From positions 1 through 30,113 of the forward strand of contig CAZYBT010000022.1 in the NCBI GenBank assembly GCA_964645755.1: a DNA stretch of 30,113 nt, given 5' to 3'. Below are positions 17,310 through 25,034 of this stretch, piece after piece. The stretch's first letter is position 1, and the number at the start of each line of letters is the position of its first letter. Under the pieces are notes generated by a model that saw only the letters and a program-made list of their open reading frames with translations, was not told where the DNA came from and did not search any database. Made by a program: the position numbers and the translations under genes. Origin of the DNA: VMCP01 sp964645755. GTDB lineage: Bacteria > Bacteroidota > Bacteroidia > NS11-12g > UBA955.

Positions 17310-18053
17310 TTATAAATTAGACTTGGTTAAAATTTCAAGCAAATTCAAACTTTGCTCTTGCAATCTCTCTGCAAAACGATCAATTTTTCGCATGAACAAT
17401 TGATATCCCAAAAAGGAAATAATACCAACCAACAAACCGGCAAAACTCGCTACCATTTTAGTATATAAACCACCAGAAATTGCTCCAATACTCAAATCGT
17501 TGGTTTGAGAAATTGAATAGAAAATATTAATTACTCCCCAAATGGTTCCTACAAATCCCAACATAGGCGCAATTCTTGAAATCAAACTTAAATATGCCAA
17601 ATTGCTCTCCATGGCACTTAATTCTACACTAGCCTTTGTTTCCATGGCGCTTTCAATTTCTCTCATGTTACTTCCTAAAAATCTTAAGCCTGTAGAAAAC
17701 ATTTGACCCTGTGCTGTTGGTGTTCTCTCACAATAAGACATTGCCGCATCCATTTGATTTTCTTTCAATTTGTCTTTGATGACACCCAACATGGCTTCAT
17801 CAACTTTTGAACGATTTTTGATATAAATCCAACGTTCCACAATGAAAAATACAGTTAAAAGTAAACAGAAGGCCAAAAGTCCCATCACCACACCACCTTT
17901 GGTCATGATTTCTAATATTGGTGCCGAAACATGTTCAGTTGTAGGTGCAGGAGCAGCCGCGGCCCCAGCTGCATTGGCCGCTGGCGCAGCACTTGCTGCA
18001 TTTTGTTGAACAGCATCTGCTGTCTGTAATAAAATGTTGAATAAAAACATCAT
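17310..18053 (-). CDS. exbB: MotA/TolQ/ExbB family proton-channel protein
   Basis: A 247-residue inner-membrane protein, the channel-forming partner of ExbD. After an N-terminal hydrophobic stretch comes an Ala/Pro-rich segment (about residues 15-40, with runs such as AGAAAAPAP). Then come a membrane helix (about 50-72), a long cytoplasmic loop, and two helices in the conserved block SRIAPMLGFVGTIWGVI and MVASFAGLLVGIISFLGY, which carry the Gly, Pro and Thr residues that line the proton path in the family. Two ATGs stand together at the start; I give the first. It leads a likely exbB-exbD unit. The 71 bases before it hold no clear consensus promoter. Confidence 0.9.
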   Translation of the reverse strand: MMFLFNILLQTADAVQQNAASAAPAANAAGAAAAPAPTTEHVSAPILEIMTKGGVVMGLLAFCLLLTVFFIVERWIYIKNRSKVDEAMLGVIKDKLKENQMDAAMSYCERTPTAQGQMFSTGLRFLGSNMREIESAMETKASVELSAMESNLAYLSLISRIAPMLGFVGTIWGVINIFYSISQTNDLSIGAISGGLYTKMVASFAGLLVGIISFLGYQLFMRKIDRFAERLQEQSLNLLEILTKSNL

Positions 18054-18124
18054 GAATGCGAATTAAAGGTGCAACCTCTATATAAACGAATGAAACTTCG
18101 AAAAATTATCCCCAAAGAAATACA

Positions 18125-18727
18125 CTATTTCATTTCTGTGACACCACCACTCAAAATAAACTTGGTAACATCTCCCGAATCAACATCTATCCTCTCAACT
18201 TTTTCCTTCTTTACAACAAGTATTTCCCCTGATATTGCGTAGCTGTTTGGAAAATAAACCGCACAAAAATCTTCCATACCAAACTCCTCCATCGTTTCTT
18301 GAGTCAAAAATCCAATTCTGTAGACACTTGGCATCACCTCAACCCTTACCGTTACCGTAAACTTTTTATTCTCACCAACAAATGCCTGTGTCATATCTTT
18401 TGTTGTGCCAAAAACCCAATTCAATCCTGGCGCTTTTTCAATGATTCCCTCAAAAAATTCCAAAATCTGTTTGGCTACCACTCCCTCTGTGAACTTTCCT
18501 ATCAATGTTATCATTACAACCCCCAAAACTAGGTACAGAACAATAGCCCCAAATGATAATTTATCTAGGTACAAAAAAGACCCTATTACTTGCAATACCC
18601 AAATTAAAATACTTATCGTTAACGCTATTGGCAATACCACCAACAACCCACGCAAGAATAAATTTAACAAATGACGAGACGGAGATTTGATTCTACGCCG
18701 CATCTGCATATCAAACTCATTTTCCAT
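18125..18727 (-). CDS. DUF502 family membrane protein
   Basis: A 200-residue membrane protein of the widespread DUF502 family, whose function is not established. Two hydrophobic segments at about residues 20-50 (LFLRGLLVVLPIALTISILIW) and 60-80 (FGAIVLYLVLGVVMITLIG) are followed by the family's conserved soluble part: a KQILEFFEGIIEKAPGLNWVFGTTKDM-like helix region, the strand VYRIGFLTQET, and VYFPNSYAISGE, where many relatives have a P-(S/T)-(S/T)-P-x-P-x-S-G stretch. Its start overlaps the purD end by 11 bases, so it is translated in the same unit; an internal ATG at 18709 is a possible alternative start. No link to purine synthesis is implied beyond co-transcription. Confidence 0.85.
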   Translation of the reverse strand: MENEFDMQMRRRIKSPSRHLLNLFLRGLLVVLPIALTISILIWVLQVIGSFLYLDKLSFGAIVLYLVLGVVMITLIGKFTEGVVAKQILEFFEGIIEKAPGLNWVFGTTKDMTQAFVGENKKFTVTVRVEVMPSVYRIGFLTQETMEEFGMEDFCAVYFPNSYAISGEILVVKKEKVERIDVDSGDVTKFILSGGVTEMK

Positions 18728-20018
18728 ATTTCAACAAATCTAACCCAATATCCCTTCTATTGAACTTACCTTCAAAAGAAATTTTCTCTGCAAGCTCTGT
18801 AGAATCTAACAAGGCCTTTTCAATATTTTCATTCAATGATGTTATAGCCAATACCCGTCCACCGTTGGTTACTAAATTTCCCTCCTTAACCGCAGTTCCA
18901 GCGTGAAAGATGAATTGATTTTCTCCAATTTCATTTTCATTCGGTACAAAGATTGGCTTTCCCTTTTCAATGTCACCAGGATAACCACCAGAAACCAAAA
19001 ATATAGTAGCCGCTGTTAAAGGATCTATGTCCAAATTTACACCATCAATGTTTCCATCAGACATTCCCTCGAGTAAATCCAACATGTCTGTTTTTAACCT
19101 AGGGAAAATTGCTTCTGTTTCAGGATCTCCCATTCGCACATTGTATTCAATCACTTTAGGATTACCATCTACATTCATTAATCCCAAAAATAAAAAGCCT
19201 TTGAATGGATTTCCCTCTTTACGAAGTCCAGCGAATGTAGGCTTGATGATATCATTCTCAACCTTCAACATAAATGCCTCATTGGCAAAAGGAACAGGAC
19301 TAATAGCCCCCATTCCCCCAGTATTCGGACCCTCATCTCCATCAAAAATACGTTTATAATCTTTGGCTGATGCTAGAATTTTATAAGAATTTCCATCACC
19401 GATCGCAAAAACAGAAATTTCGATTCCCTTTAAAAATTCCTCTATGACAACAGAACTAGAAGCAGATCCAAACATACCACCTAGTATCATATCGTCTAAT
19501 ATTTTCCTAGCCTCATCAAAATCAGGTGTGATAATCACTCCTTTTCCTGCTGCCAATCCATCTGCCTTCAATACAAAAGGGGGCTCCAATGTAGACATAA
19601 AATTCGAGGCTTCATGGATATTTTCAGAAGTAAATGTCTGATATCTCGCAGTAGGTATATGATGTCGCATCATAAAAGCCTTTGCAAAATCTTTACTTCC
19701 TTCTAATTGAGCACAAAACTGATTCGGACCAGCAACTTTAATCTTTGTGGTGGATTCTATATTTTTTGATTCAATAAAATCAACAATACCATGTACCAAC
19801 GGATCTTCATTGCCCGGAACTAGAAGTTCGATACTCTGGTCTATGCAAAATTGATAAACACTTTCAAAGTCTAATGGATTTAACTGAACATTTGTACCAC
19901 ATTGCTCAGTTCCTGCATTTCCAGGGGCTATAAACAATTGATTTATTCTCAAGCTTTGACTCAATCGCAATGCAAATGCGTGCTCTCGTCCGCCTGATCC
20001 CAATAATAATACATTCAC
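18717..20018 (-). CDS. purD: Phosphoribosylamine-glycine ligase (GAR synthetase)
   Basis: A 433-residue ATP-grasp enzyme that joins glycine to 5-phosphoribosylamine, the second step of purine synthesis. All parts are in order: the N-terminal nucleotide-like fold with VLLLGSGGREHA and APGNAGT, VPGNEDPLVHGI, the ATP-grasp core with VIEEFLKGIEISVFAIGDG and DEGPNTGGMGAISPVP, and the metal and ATP residues of EYNVRMGDPETEAIFPRL. The length is that of the family. The start is GTG, 17 bases after the stop of the upstream pseudouridine synthase gene, so the two are probably co-transcribed. Other pur genes are not here, consistent with scattered purine genes in this phylum. Confidence 0.96.
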   Translation of the reverse strand: MNVLLLGSGGREHAFALRLSQSLRINQLFIAPGNAGTEQCGTNVQLNPLDFESVYQFCIDQSIELLVPGNEDPLVHGIVDFIESKNIESTTKIKVAGPNQFCAQLEGSKDFAKAFMMRHHIPTARYQTFTSENIHEASNFMSTLEPPFVLKADGLAAGKGVIITPDFDEARKILDDMILGGMFGSASSSVVIEEFLKGIEISVFAIGDGNSYKILASAKDYKRIFDGDEGPNTGGMGAISPVPFANEAFMLKVENDIIKPTFAGLRKEGNPFKGFLFLGLMNVDGNPKVIEYNVRMGDPETEAIFPRLKTDMLDLLEGMSDGNIDGVNLDIDPLTAATIFLVSGGYPGDIEKGKPIFVPNENEIGENQFIFHAGTAVKEGNLVTNGGRVLAITSLNENIEKALLDSTELAEKISFEGKFNRRDIGLDLLKYGK

Positions 20019-20035
20019 GGTTAAATTATTTTAAT

Positions 20036-21772
20036 TTATTCCCAGTCTTCAAAATCTATTTTTGTGCTTTCTGATGGCTTCTTTGGTGCTTTTCTCTTCA
20101 ATCGCTCAACATAAGCAATCTCTTTCTCCGTTAAAAACCTCCACTTACTACGTCCCAATTTTAATTTATCAAATTCTCCAAACAACACCCTGTCAAGTGC
20201 CATAACCTCATATCCAAAATGTTCGAACATTCTCCTAACGATACGATTTCTTCCACTATGGATTTCAACACCCAATACTGTTTCTTCATCTTCCTCAACC
20301 CAACCAACTTGTTCGAATGACATGTAACCATCTTCTAATTCAACCCCTTCAACCCATGCCAACATGTGATCTTTTGAAGGTTTTTTGTCTAATGTTACTT
20401 TGTAAACCTTTTTGATTTCAAAACTCGGATGAGTTAATTTCTGAGCAAATTCGCCATCGTTTGTCAACAATAATACCCCAGTTGTGTTTCTATCCAATCT
20501 ACCCACAGGATAAATTCTTTCTTTCCCCGGCAAATCAATTAAATCTAAAACTGTATCTCTGCCCTCCGGATCACTCGTGGTGGTTATATAACCCTTCGGT
20601 TTGTTTAAAATGATATACACAGGTTGCTCAGGTACAATTTTTCTACCATCCACTTTTACTTCATCTCTCGGTCTTACTTTTGAACCTAATTCAGTGACCA
20701 CCTCACCATTGATTTTAACCAAACCTTGCGCAATTAATGAATCCGCCTCTCGCCTAGAACACATCCCACTGTTTGCTATGTATCGATTCAACCGAATTTC
20801 TTGACTGAGCAACTCTTTCCCCAAATTCAATTTATCTCCAGCTTGTTTAAACTCCTTTTTACTACCTTTAAACCCAGTTGTAATTTCAAAATCAAATTGT
20901 TTCTTCTTTGATAACTTCTTAACCGGCTTTGAATCATTAAAATCTTGTTCTTTCTGGTTGAAGCGAGACTTACTGCCACCTCTATTCGACCTATCGAATC
21001 CGCCGCCTTCTGGACGTGGACCTCTGTTGTATCCGCCGCCTTCCGGACGTGGACCTCTGTTGTATCCACTGCCTTCTGGACGTGGTCCTCTGTTATATCC
21101 ACCGCCTTCTGGACGTGGTCCTCTGTTGTATCCGCCACCTTCTGGACGTGGTCCTCTGTTGTATCCGCCACCTTCTGGACGTGGACCTCTATTGTATCCA
21201 CCACCTTCCGGACGTGGGCCTCTGTTAAATCCACCACCTTCTGGTCGTGGTCCTCTGTTGTATCCACCGCCTTCCGGACGTGGGCCTCTGTTGTATCCAC
21301 CGCCTTCTGGACGTGGTCCTCTGTTGTATCCGCCACCTTCTGGACGTGAACCTCTGTTGTATCCGCCACCTTCTGGACGCGGACCTCTATTGTATCCGCC
21401 ACCTTCCGGACGTGGTCCTCTGTTGTATCCACCACCTTCCGGACGTGGACCTCTATTGTATCCGCCACCTTCCGGACGTGGTCCTCTGTTATATCCACCA
21501 CCTTCTGGACGTGGACCTCTGTTGTATCCGCCACCTTCAGGACGTGGACCTCTGTTATATCCGCCACCTTCAGGTCGTGGACCTCTATTGTATCCGCCAC
21601 CTTCCGGACGTGGACCTCTGCTATCACCACTAAAACCTCTTGAATTTTGCTCTCGTTTAAAACTACTTCTTTCTACATTTTCATTTCCACTTGTTTTACG
21701 AGGGCGCTTTTCTCCCGTTTGTCTTTGTTGAAATTTTTTACCGCCTGAATTTGAATTGTTGGGAGTTGACAT
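20036..21772 (-). CDS. rluB: RsuA/RluB family pseudouridine synthase with long Gly/Arg/Pro repeat head
   Basis: A 578-residue rRNA pseudouridine synthase, about twice the length of E. coli RsuA or RluB. Residues of about 51-258 are 19 copies of an 11-residue unit of the form RGPRPEGGGYN, an intrinsically disordered Arg/Gly-rich arm, preceded by a basic, Ser/Asn-rich leader. Next is an S4 RNA-binding domain from about residue 325 (RLNRYIANSGMCSRREAD) and the catalytic domain with the active-site Asp in GRLDRNTTG at about residue 424. The domain ends with the RsuA-type block SGRNRIVRRMFEHFGYEV. The family member (RluB, RsuA or RluE-like) and hence the exact uridine is not certain. It has its own promoter 20 bases upstream and probably leads rluB-purD-DUF502. 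Confidence 0.9.
   Translation of the reverse strand: MSTPNNSNSGGKKFQQRQTGEKRPRKTSGNENVERSSFKREQNSRGFSGDSRGPRPEGGGYNRGPRPEGGGYNRGPRPEGGGYNRGPRPEGGGYNRGPRPEGGGYNRGPRPEGGGYNRGPRPEGGGYNRGPRPEGGGYNRGSRPEGGGYNRGPRPEGGGYNRGPRPEGGGYNRGPRPEGGGFNRGPRPEGGGYNRGPRPEGGGYNRGPRPEGGGYNRGPRPEGGGYNRGPRPEGSGYNRGPRPEGGGYNRGPRPEGGGFDRSNRGGSKSRFNQKEQDFNDSKPVKKLSKKKQFDFEITTGFKGSKKEFKQAGDKLNLGKELLSQEIRLNRYIANSGMCSRREADSLIAQGLVKINGEVVTELGSKVRPRDEVKVDGRKIVPEQPVYIILNKPKGYITTTSDPEGRDTVLDLIDLPGKERIYPVGRLDRNTTGVLLLTNDGEFAQKLTHPSFEIKKVYKVTLDKKPSKDHMLAWVEGVELEDGYMSFEQVGWVEEDEETVLGVEIHSGRNRIVRRMFEHFGYEVMALDRVLFGEFDKLKLGRSKWRFLTEKEIAYVERLKRKAPKKPSESTKIDFEDWE
20997..21620 (-). repeat. 19-copy 33-bp in-frame coding repeat in the pseudouridine synthase gene
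   Basis: Successive units begin every 33 bases, from 21006 to 21600 on the plus strand (CCTTCTGGACGTGG and variants). Copies differ mainly at third codon positions (TCT/TCC/TCA; GGT/GGA/GGG), while the encoded 11 residues are nearly constant. Exceptions are one P to S, one G to S, and two Y to F changes near the ends and middle. There are no spacers, so it is not a CRISPR array. Confidence 0.95.
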
Positions 21773-21792
21773 AACTTATTAAATTGAACCTG

Positions 21793-21800
21793 CAAAGTTA
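21793..21800 (-). promoter_or_regulatory. -7 promoter box of the pseudouridine synthase gene
   Basis: On the minus strand this reads TAACTTTG, matching TAnnTTTG, and lies 20 bases before the ATG at 21772. A CTG 19 bases further upstream could serve as a poor -33 element. Confidence 0.5.
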
Positions 21801-21818
21801 ATGAAAAAATCGAGATCA

Positions 21819-22190
21819 TCAGTATGGGTGCTGTTTAATTAGGTGGATTTCATGCTCATTCAATTGAGCAAATCCAAATTCATAACAAAATTGATATTCC
21901 GTACCATTGGGCATTTTCTCAACATGAGTGTGAAATTCAAATACGAAACCTTTTTTTAACACCTTCCTCAAATCAATTTGCATTTGCACTGTATTTTGTT
22001 CGCTCAAACAGTCCATCAAAATTCGTCTGTTTTTTTTCAAATGATTATCGATATATCGAATAGACCTCAATGAACTAAAATTCATTTTATTATGATAACT
22101 AGATCGGCAACCGTCTGAGCAGAATTTTTTATCAATTCTACCCCGAATTTGCAAACCACATTCCAAGCAACCTTTTTCATTTTTTTCCAT
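21819..22190 (-). CDS. Small zinc-ribbon protein, function unknown
   Basis: A 123-residue protein with an N-terminal zinc-ribbon motif: C-x2-C in GCLECGLQI and C-x3-C in KFCSDGCRSSYHN (about residues 9-35), where the second pair plus SSYHN is typical of small proteins that many Bacteroidota carry. The remainder is an alpha/beta stretch with a KK-basic helix (YIDNHLKKNRRILMDCL) and a C-terminal region rich in aromatic strands (EYQFCYEFGFAQL). I recognise the type as a conserved hypothetical but know no function; nucleic-acid binding is only suggested by the ribbon. It lies between ssb and the pseudouridine synthase on the same strand, but a terminator separates it from ssb. Confidence 0.75.
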   Translation of the reverse strand: MEKNEKGCLECGLQIRGRIDKKFCSDGCRSSYHNKMNFSSLRSIRYIDNHLKKNRRILMDCLSEQNTVQMQIDLRKVLKKGFVFEFHTHVEKMPNGTEYQFCYEFGFAQLNEHEIHLIKQHPY

Positions 22191-22267
22191 AAGTCAATTT
22201 TTATAGAAAACAGTTTAACGGAATTTATCCCCCAAAAAAAGTAGGAATAAAGTTTTGCAAAAAATGC

Positions 22268-22293
22268 AAAAAGGAGGGTTACCCCTCCTTTTA
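22268..22293 (-). terminator. Intrinsic terminator of ssb
   Basis: GGAGGG (22273-22278) pairs with CCCTCC (22283-22288) around a four-base loop, extended by four A-T pairs, with more T after it on the minus strand. It lies just downstream of the ssb stop at 22314. Confidence 0.85.
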
Positions 22294-22313
22294 AAAAAAC
22301 ACTTTAGCACAAA

Positions 22314-22691
22314 TTAAAACGGAACTTCATCATTCGCCTCTATCATCTTTTTTTCCTTTTTGGTACCAACAAACAAAACATCTTTTACCACAATTTCCGT
22401 TGCCTCTCTGTTTTGTCCATCTTTCGACAAGTACTTTCGATGATTCAATCTGCCTTCCACTGCCAACTTCGTTCCTTTCGTCACATACTTCTCGATCACA
22501 TCACCCAAACTTCCCCAAGCAATCAATTGATGCCACTGGGTATTTTCGGTGTACGCTCCTTCACTGTTTTTCATTTTCTCTGAAGTTGCCATTCTCCACT
22601 TCACCACTTTGGTTCCATTTTCTAACACAGTTGATACGGGATCCATACCAACATTTCCAATTAATCTAACTGAATTCATTAAACTTTGCAT
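22314..22691 (-). CDS. ssb: Single-stranded DNA-binding protein (compact form)
   Basis: A 125-residue SSB that coats single-stranded DNA in replication, recombination and repair. The OB-fold fills nearly the whole protein: NSVRLIGNVGMDP, then WRMATSE, TQWHQLIAWG and the LAVEGRLNHRKY strand. The C-terminus, NDEVPF, resembles the acidic partner-binding tip (E. coli DDDIPF), but the long flexible linker seen in most SSBs is almost absent. Two in-frame ATGs exist, at 22691 and 22679; the first follows a purine-rich GGAAGAAA and is given here, while the second would begin exactly at the OB-fold. A separate or specialised role, as a second SSB, is possible. Confidence 0.9.
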   Translation of the reverse strand: MQSLMNSVRLIGNVGMDPVSTVLENGTKVVKWRMATSEKMKNSEGAYTENTQWHQLIAWGSLGDVIEKYVTKGTKLAVEGRLNHRKYLSKDGQNREATEIVVKDVLFVGTKKEKKMIEANDEVPF

Positions 22692-22858
22692 TTTCTTCCT
22701 TTCTTTTTTGTTAAAAACTATATATCTATGTTACCCTAGTCTTCAAGTGTCGGCCTGCACACTTTTTCAAAAGGGTAATGCAAAGTTCAGCACAACAAAT
22801 CACTCGATTCGTGTGTCAAACGGATATTAACGTATATAAATGAATGTAAATGTTTAGA
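22692..22858 (-). other. Intergenic region upstream of ssb
   Basis: These 167 bases follow rsmE and precede ssb. They contain a short inverted repeat, AAGTGT (22745-22750) and ACACTT (22759-22764), and a possible weak -7 box GAACTTTG on the minus strand about 100 bases before ssb. No gene or convincing RNA is visible. Confidence 0.3.
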
Positions 22859-23539
22859 TTAGGCTATGGACCAACTCGCACAAACCAATGCAGCGGTCTC
22901 TGTTCTTAATATTTTTTTACCTAATCCAATAGTTTCAACTTGATATTTTCGTGATAACTCAACTTCAGCCAAAGTAAAATCGCCCTCCGGGCCAATAAAC
23001 ACCATTGTATTTGCTTCAAACTTAAAAGGCTTGTCAGATACTTGGGCTTCATCGCAATATGCCAGAAATTTTCGTGCAGCTGGTAGTTCCAATGCCTTTT
23101 CAAATGTGGTTTCCTCTATCATAGGCAACCAAGCCCCATGAGATTGTTTCAAGGCTGCGATTGCCGTTTTAGTTAATTTATCTAAATTAATTTTAGACCT
23201 TTCACTATTACTTGATCTAAAAAATACAATTTTAGCAACTCCAATCTCTGTACATTTCTCTACGAGCCATTCCATTCTATCTGAACTCTTTAAAATGCCT
23301 ACTGCCAGAATAAACTCACTTGCATCTTTCACCTCACAAGTACCAATTGAGGCTATCATCCCTTTTTTGTTTGCCTCCAAAATTACACCTCTGTAGTAAT
23401 TTCCTTTTCCGTCCGAAAATTCAATAGGATCATTTACTGCATAACGCAACACTAAAATTGCATGTTTTGCCTCTTGCTCAGAGAAATAAGCCTTTTCCTC
23501 TTCAACTTTTTCTGCATAAAATGTAAAATGACCCGGCAT
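22859..23539 (-). CDS. rsmE: 16S rRNA (uracil-1498-N3)-methyltransferase
   Basis: A 226-residue SPOUT-family methyltransferase that methylates N3 of U1498 in 16S rRNA. It has an N-terminal PUA-like part (about 1-70, with HAILVLRYAVNDPIEF). The SPOUT domain follows, with KSSDRMEWLVEKCTEIGV, the conserved RSSNSERSK stretch, and the C-terminal knot motifs VFIGPEGDFT and IGLGKKILRTETAAL, which bind SAM. The length is slightly short but complete for the family. It starts 12 bases after the cysS stop, the last gene of a run that begins at nrnA. Confidence 0.95.
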   Translation of the reverse strand: MPGHFTFYAEKVEEEKAYFSEQEAKHAILVLRYAVNDPIEFSDGKGNYYRGVILEANKKGMIASIGTCEVKDASEFILAVGILKSSDRMEWLVEKCTEIGVAKIVFFRSSNSERSKINLDKLTKTAIAALKQSHGAWLPMIEETTFEKALELPAARKFLAYCDEAQVSDKPFKFEANTMVFIGPEGDFTLAEVELSRKYQVETIGLGKKILRTETAALVCASWSIA

Positions 23540-23551
23540 CTAAAAAATAGA

Positions 23552-25027
23552 TTAATCAACCAACTTCCAAGAACTTCCCTCTTTGCTGTCCATCACTTCA
23601 ATGCCTTGGGACTTTAAATTATCGCGAATCATGTCACTCAAAGCAAAGTTTTTGTCTTTCTTTGCTTGAATTCGCATGTCTAATAACATTTTCAAAACAG
23701 CATCTAAATGATTAGAACTTGCAATCATTTGTTCTTGTATTCCCAAAATTCCACGCAAATAAACTGCCACAATATGCTTCAATTGACTTAATTGAGTTGC
23801 ATCTATTGTCTCCTTACCATCATTCACGAGATTCACCCTTCTCGATAACTCAAAAAATTGAGCAATCACTTGAGGTGTATTTAAATCTGCGTTCAATGCT
23901 TCTAAAATGGCCACTTCAATATCATCAAACCAAACTGTTGTGGTATCAGATATTTTTAATTTATCTAATAATGAAACGGCTGTTTGAAGTCGAATCAGAC
24001 CTTTTTCAGAAGCTAAAAGGGCTTCATCACTAAAATCTAATGTCCCTCTGTAATGCGCTTGTAAAACAAAAAATCTCAAGGTTTGCGGCGAGTATGACTT
24101 CGACAACAAAGCATGATCTCCCGTGAAAAGTTGTTTTACGGTAACTCCATTATTCAAACTTTTAGCCATTTTTTGGCCATTGATTGTTATCATGTTGTGA
24201 TGAACCCAATATTTTGCTGGTTGATGTTGATGTGCCGCCCTGCTTTGTGCAATTTCACACTCATGATGAGGAAACAATAAATCCATCCCACCACCATGAA
24301 TATCAAACTCTTCTCCCAAATATTTAGCGCTCATGGCACTACATTCAATGTGCCATCCTGGAAATCCTTTTCCCCATGGACTGCTCCACTGCATAATGTG
24401 TTCGGGTGAAGCTTTTTTCCATAATGCAAAATCATTGGCATTCCGCTTCTCATTTTGTCCCTCAAGATCACGCGATTGATTGCCCGCACCAGCCAATAAA
24501 TCATCTAAAACCCTACCGCTCAATTCCCCATAATGAAATTTTTCATTGTACGACAAAACATCGAAATACACAGAGCCGTTTGCCTCGTATGCCAAACCCT
24601 GATTCATAATACTCTGAATCATTTCTATTTGTTCAATGATGTGCCCACTTGCTTTGGGTTCAATACTCGGACGCAAGACACCAATTTGATCCATCACTTC
24701 ATTGTACATGTCAGTGTAAGTTTGAGCCACTTCCATAGGCTCTAATTGTTCCAACTTAGCTTGCTTTTGCAATTTATCTTCTCCCTCATCGGCATCTCCA
24801 ACCAAATGCCCAACATCGGTTATATTCCGAACAAACCGAACTTGATACCCTTGATTCAACAAAAATCTCCTCAAAACATCAAAAACTATTGGCCCCCTTA
24901 CATGTCCTAAATGTGGTGCACCATACACAGTTGGACCACACACATACATTCCAACTTTATTTGGTACAATCGATTGAAATAATTCTTCTTTTTTTGTTAT
25001 CGTATTATATATATGCAATTTAGACAT
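23552..25027 (-). CDS. cysS: Cysteinyl-tRNA synthetase
   Basis: A 491-residue class I aminoacyl-tRNA synthetase that charges tRNA-Cys. The HIGH motif appears as HLGH at residues 39-42, right after the zinc-ligand segment CGPTVYG (C30). The other zinc ligands lie in GWHIECSAMS and HHECEIAQS, and the KMSKS loop is KMAKS in NGQKMAKSLNN. The C-terminal anticodon-recognition helices are present. The ATG at 25027 (MSKLHIYN) is chosen because an in-frame extension upstream would run through the 3' end of rmlB and is not part of the family. The gap to rmlB is seven bases, so it is co-transcribed. Confidence 0.96.
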   Translation of the reverse strand: MSKLHIYNTITKKEELFQSIVPNKVGMYVCGPTVYGAPHLGHVRGPIVFDVLRRFLLNQGYQVRFVRNITDVGHLVGDADEGEDKLQKQAKLEQLEPMEVAQTYTDMYNEVMDQIGVLRPSIEPKASGHIIEQIEMIQSIMNQGLAYEANGSVYFDVLSYNEKFHYGELSGRVLDDLLAGAGNQSRDLEGQNEKRNANDFALWKKASPEHIMQWSSPWGKGFPGWHIECSAMSAKYLGEEFDIHGGGMDLLFPHHECEIAQSRAAHQHQPAKYWVHHNMITINGQKMAKSLNNGVTVKQLFTGDHALLSKSYSPQTLRFFVLQAHYRGTLDFSDEALLASEKGLIRLQTAVSLLDKLKISDTTTVWFDDIEVAILEALNADLNTPQVIAQFFELSRRVNLVNDGKETIDATQLSQLKHIVAVYLRGILGIQEQMIASSNHLDAVLKMLLDMRIQAKKDKNFALSDMIRDNLKSQGIEVMDSKEGSSWKLVD

Positions 25028-25034
25028 ATTTACT

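Noticed and set aside
20997..21620. Regular 33-bp repeats that look at first like a CRISPR array, with long open frames on both strands
   Set aside because: The units are contiguous with no spacers and vary at third codon positions in the pseudouridine synthase frame. The other open frames exist only because 33 is a multiple of three and the unit lacks stops.
22745..22764. Short inverted repeat AAGTGT/ACACTT upstream of ssb as a regulatory RNA or operator
   Set aside because: Six pairs with an eight-base loop is expected by chance in a region of this size, and no promoter element lines up with it.
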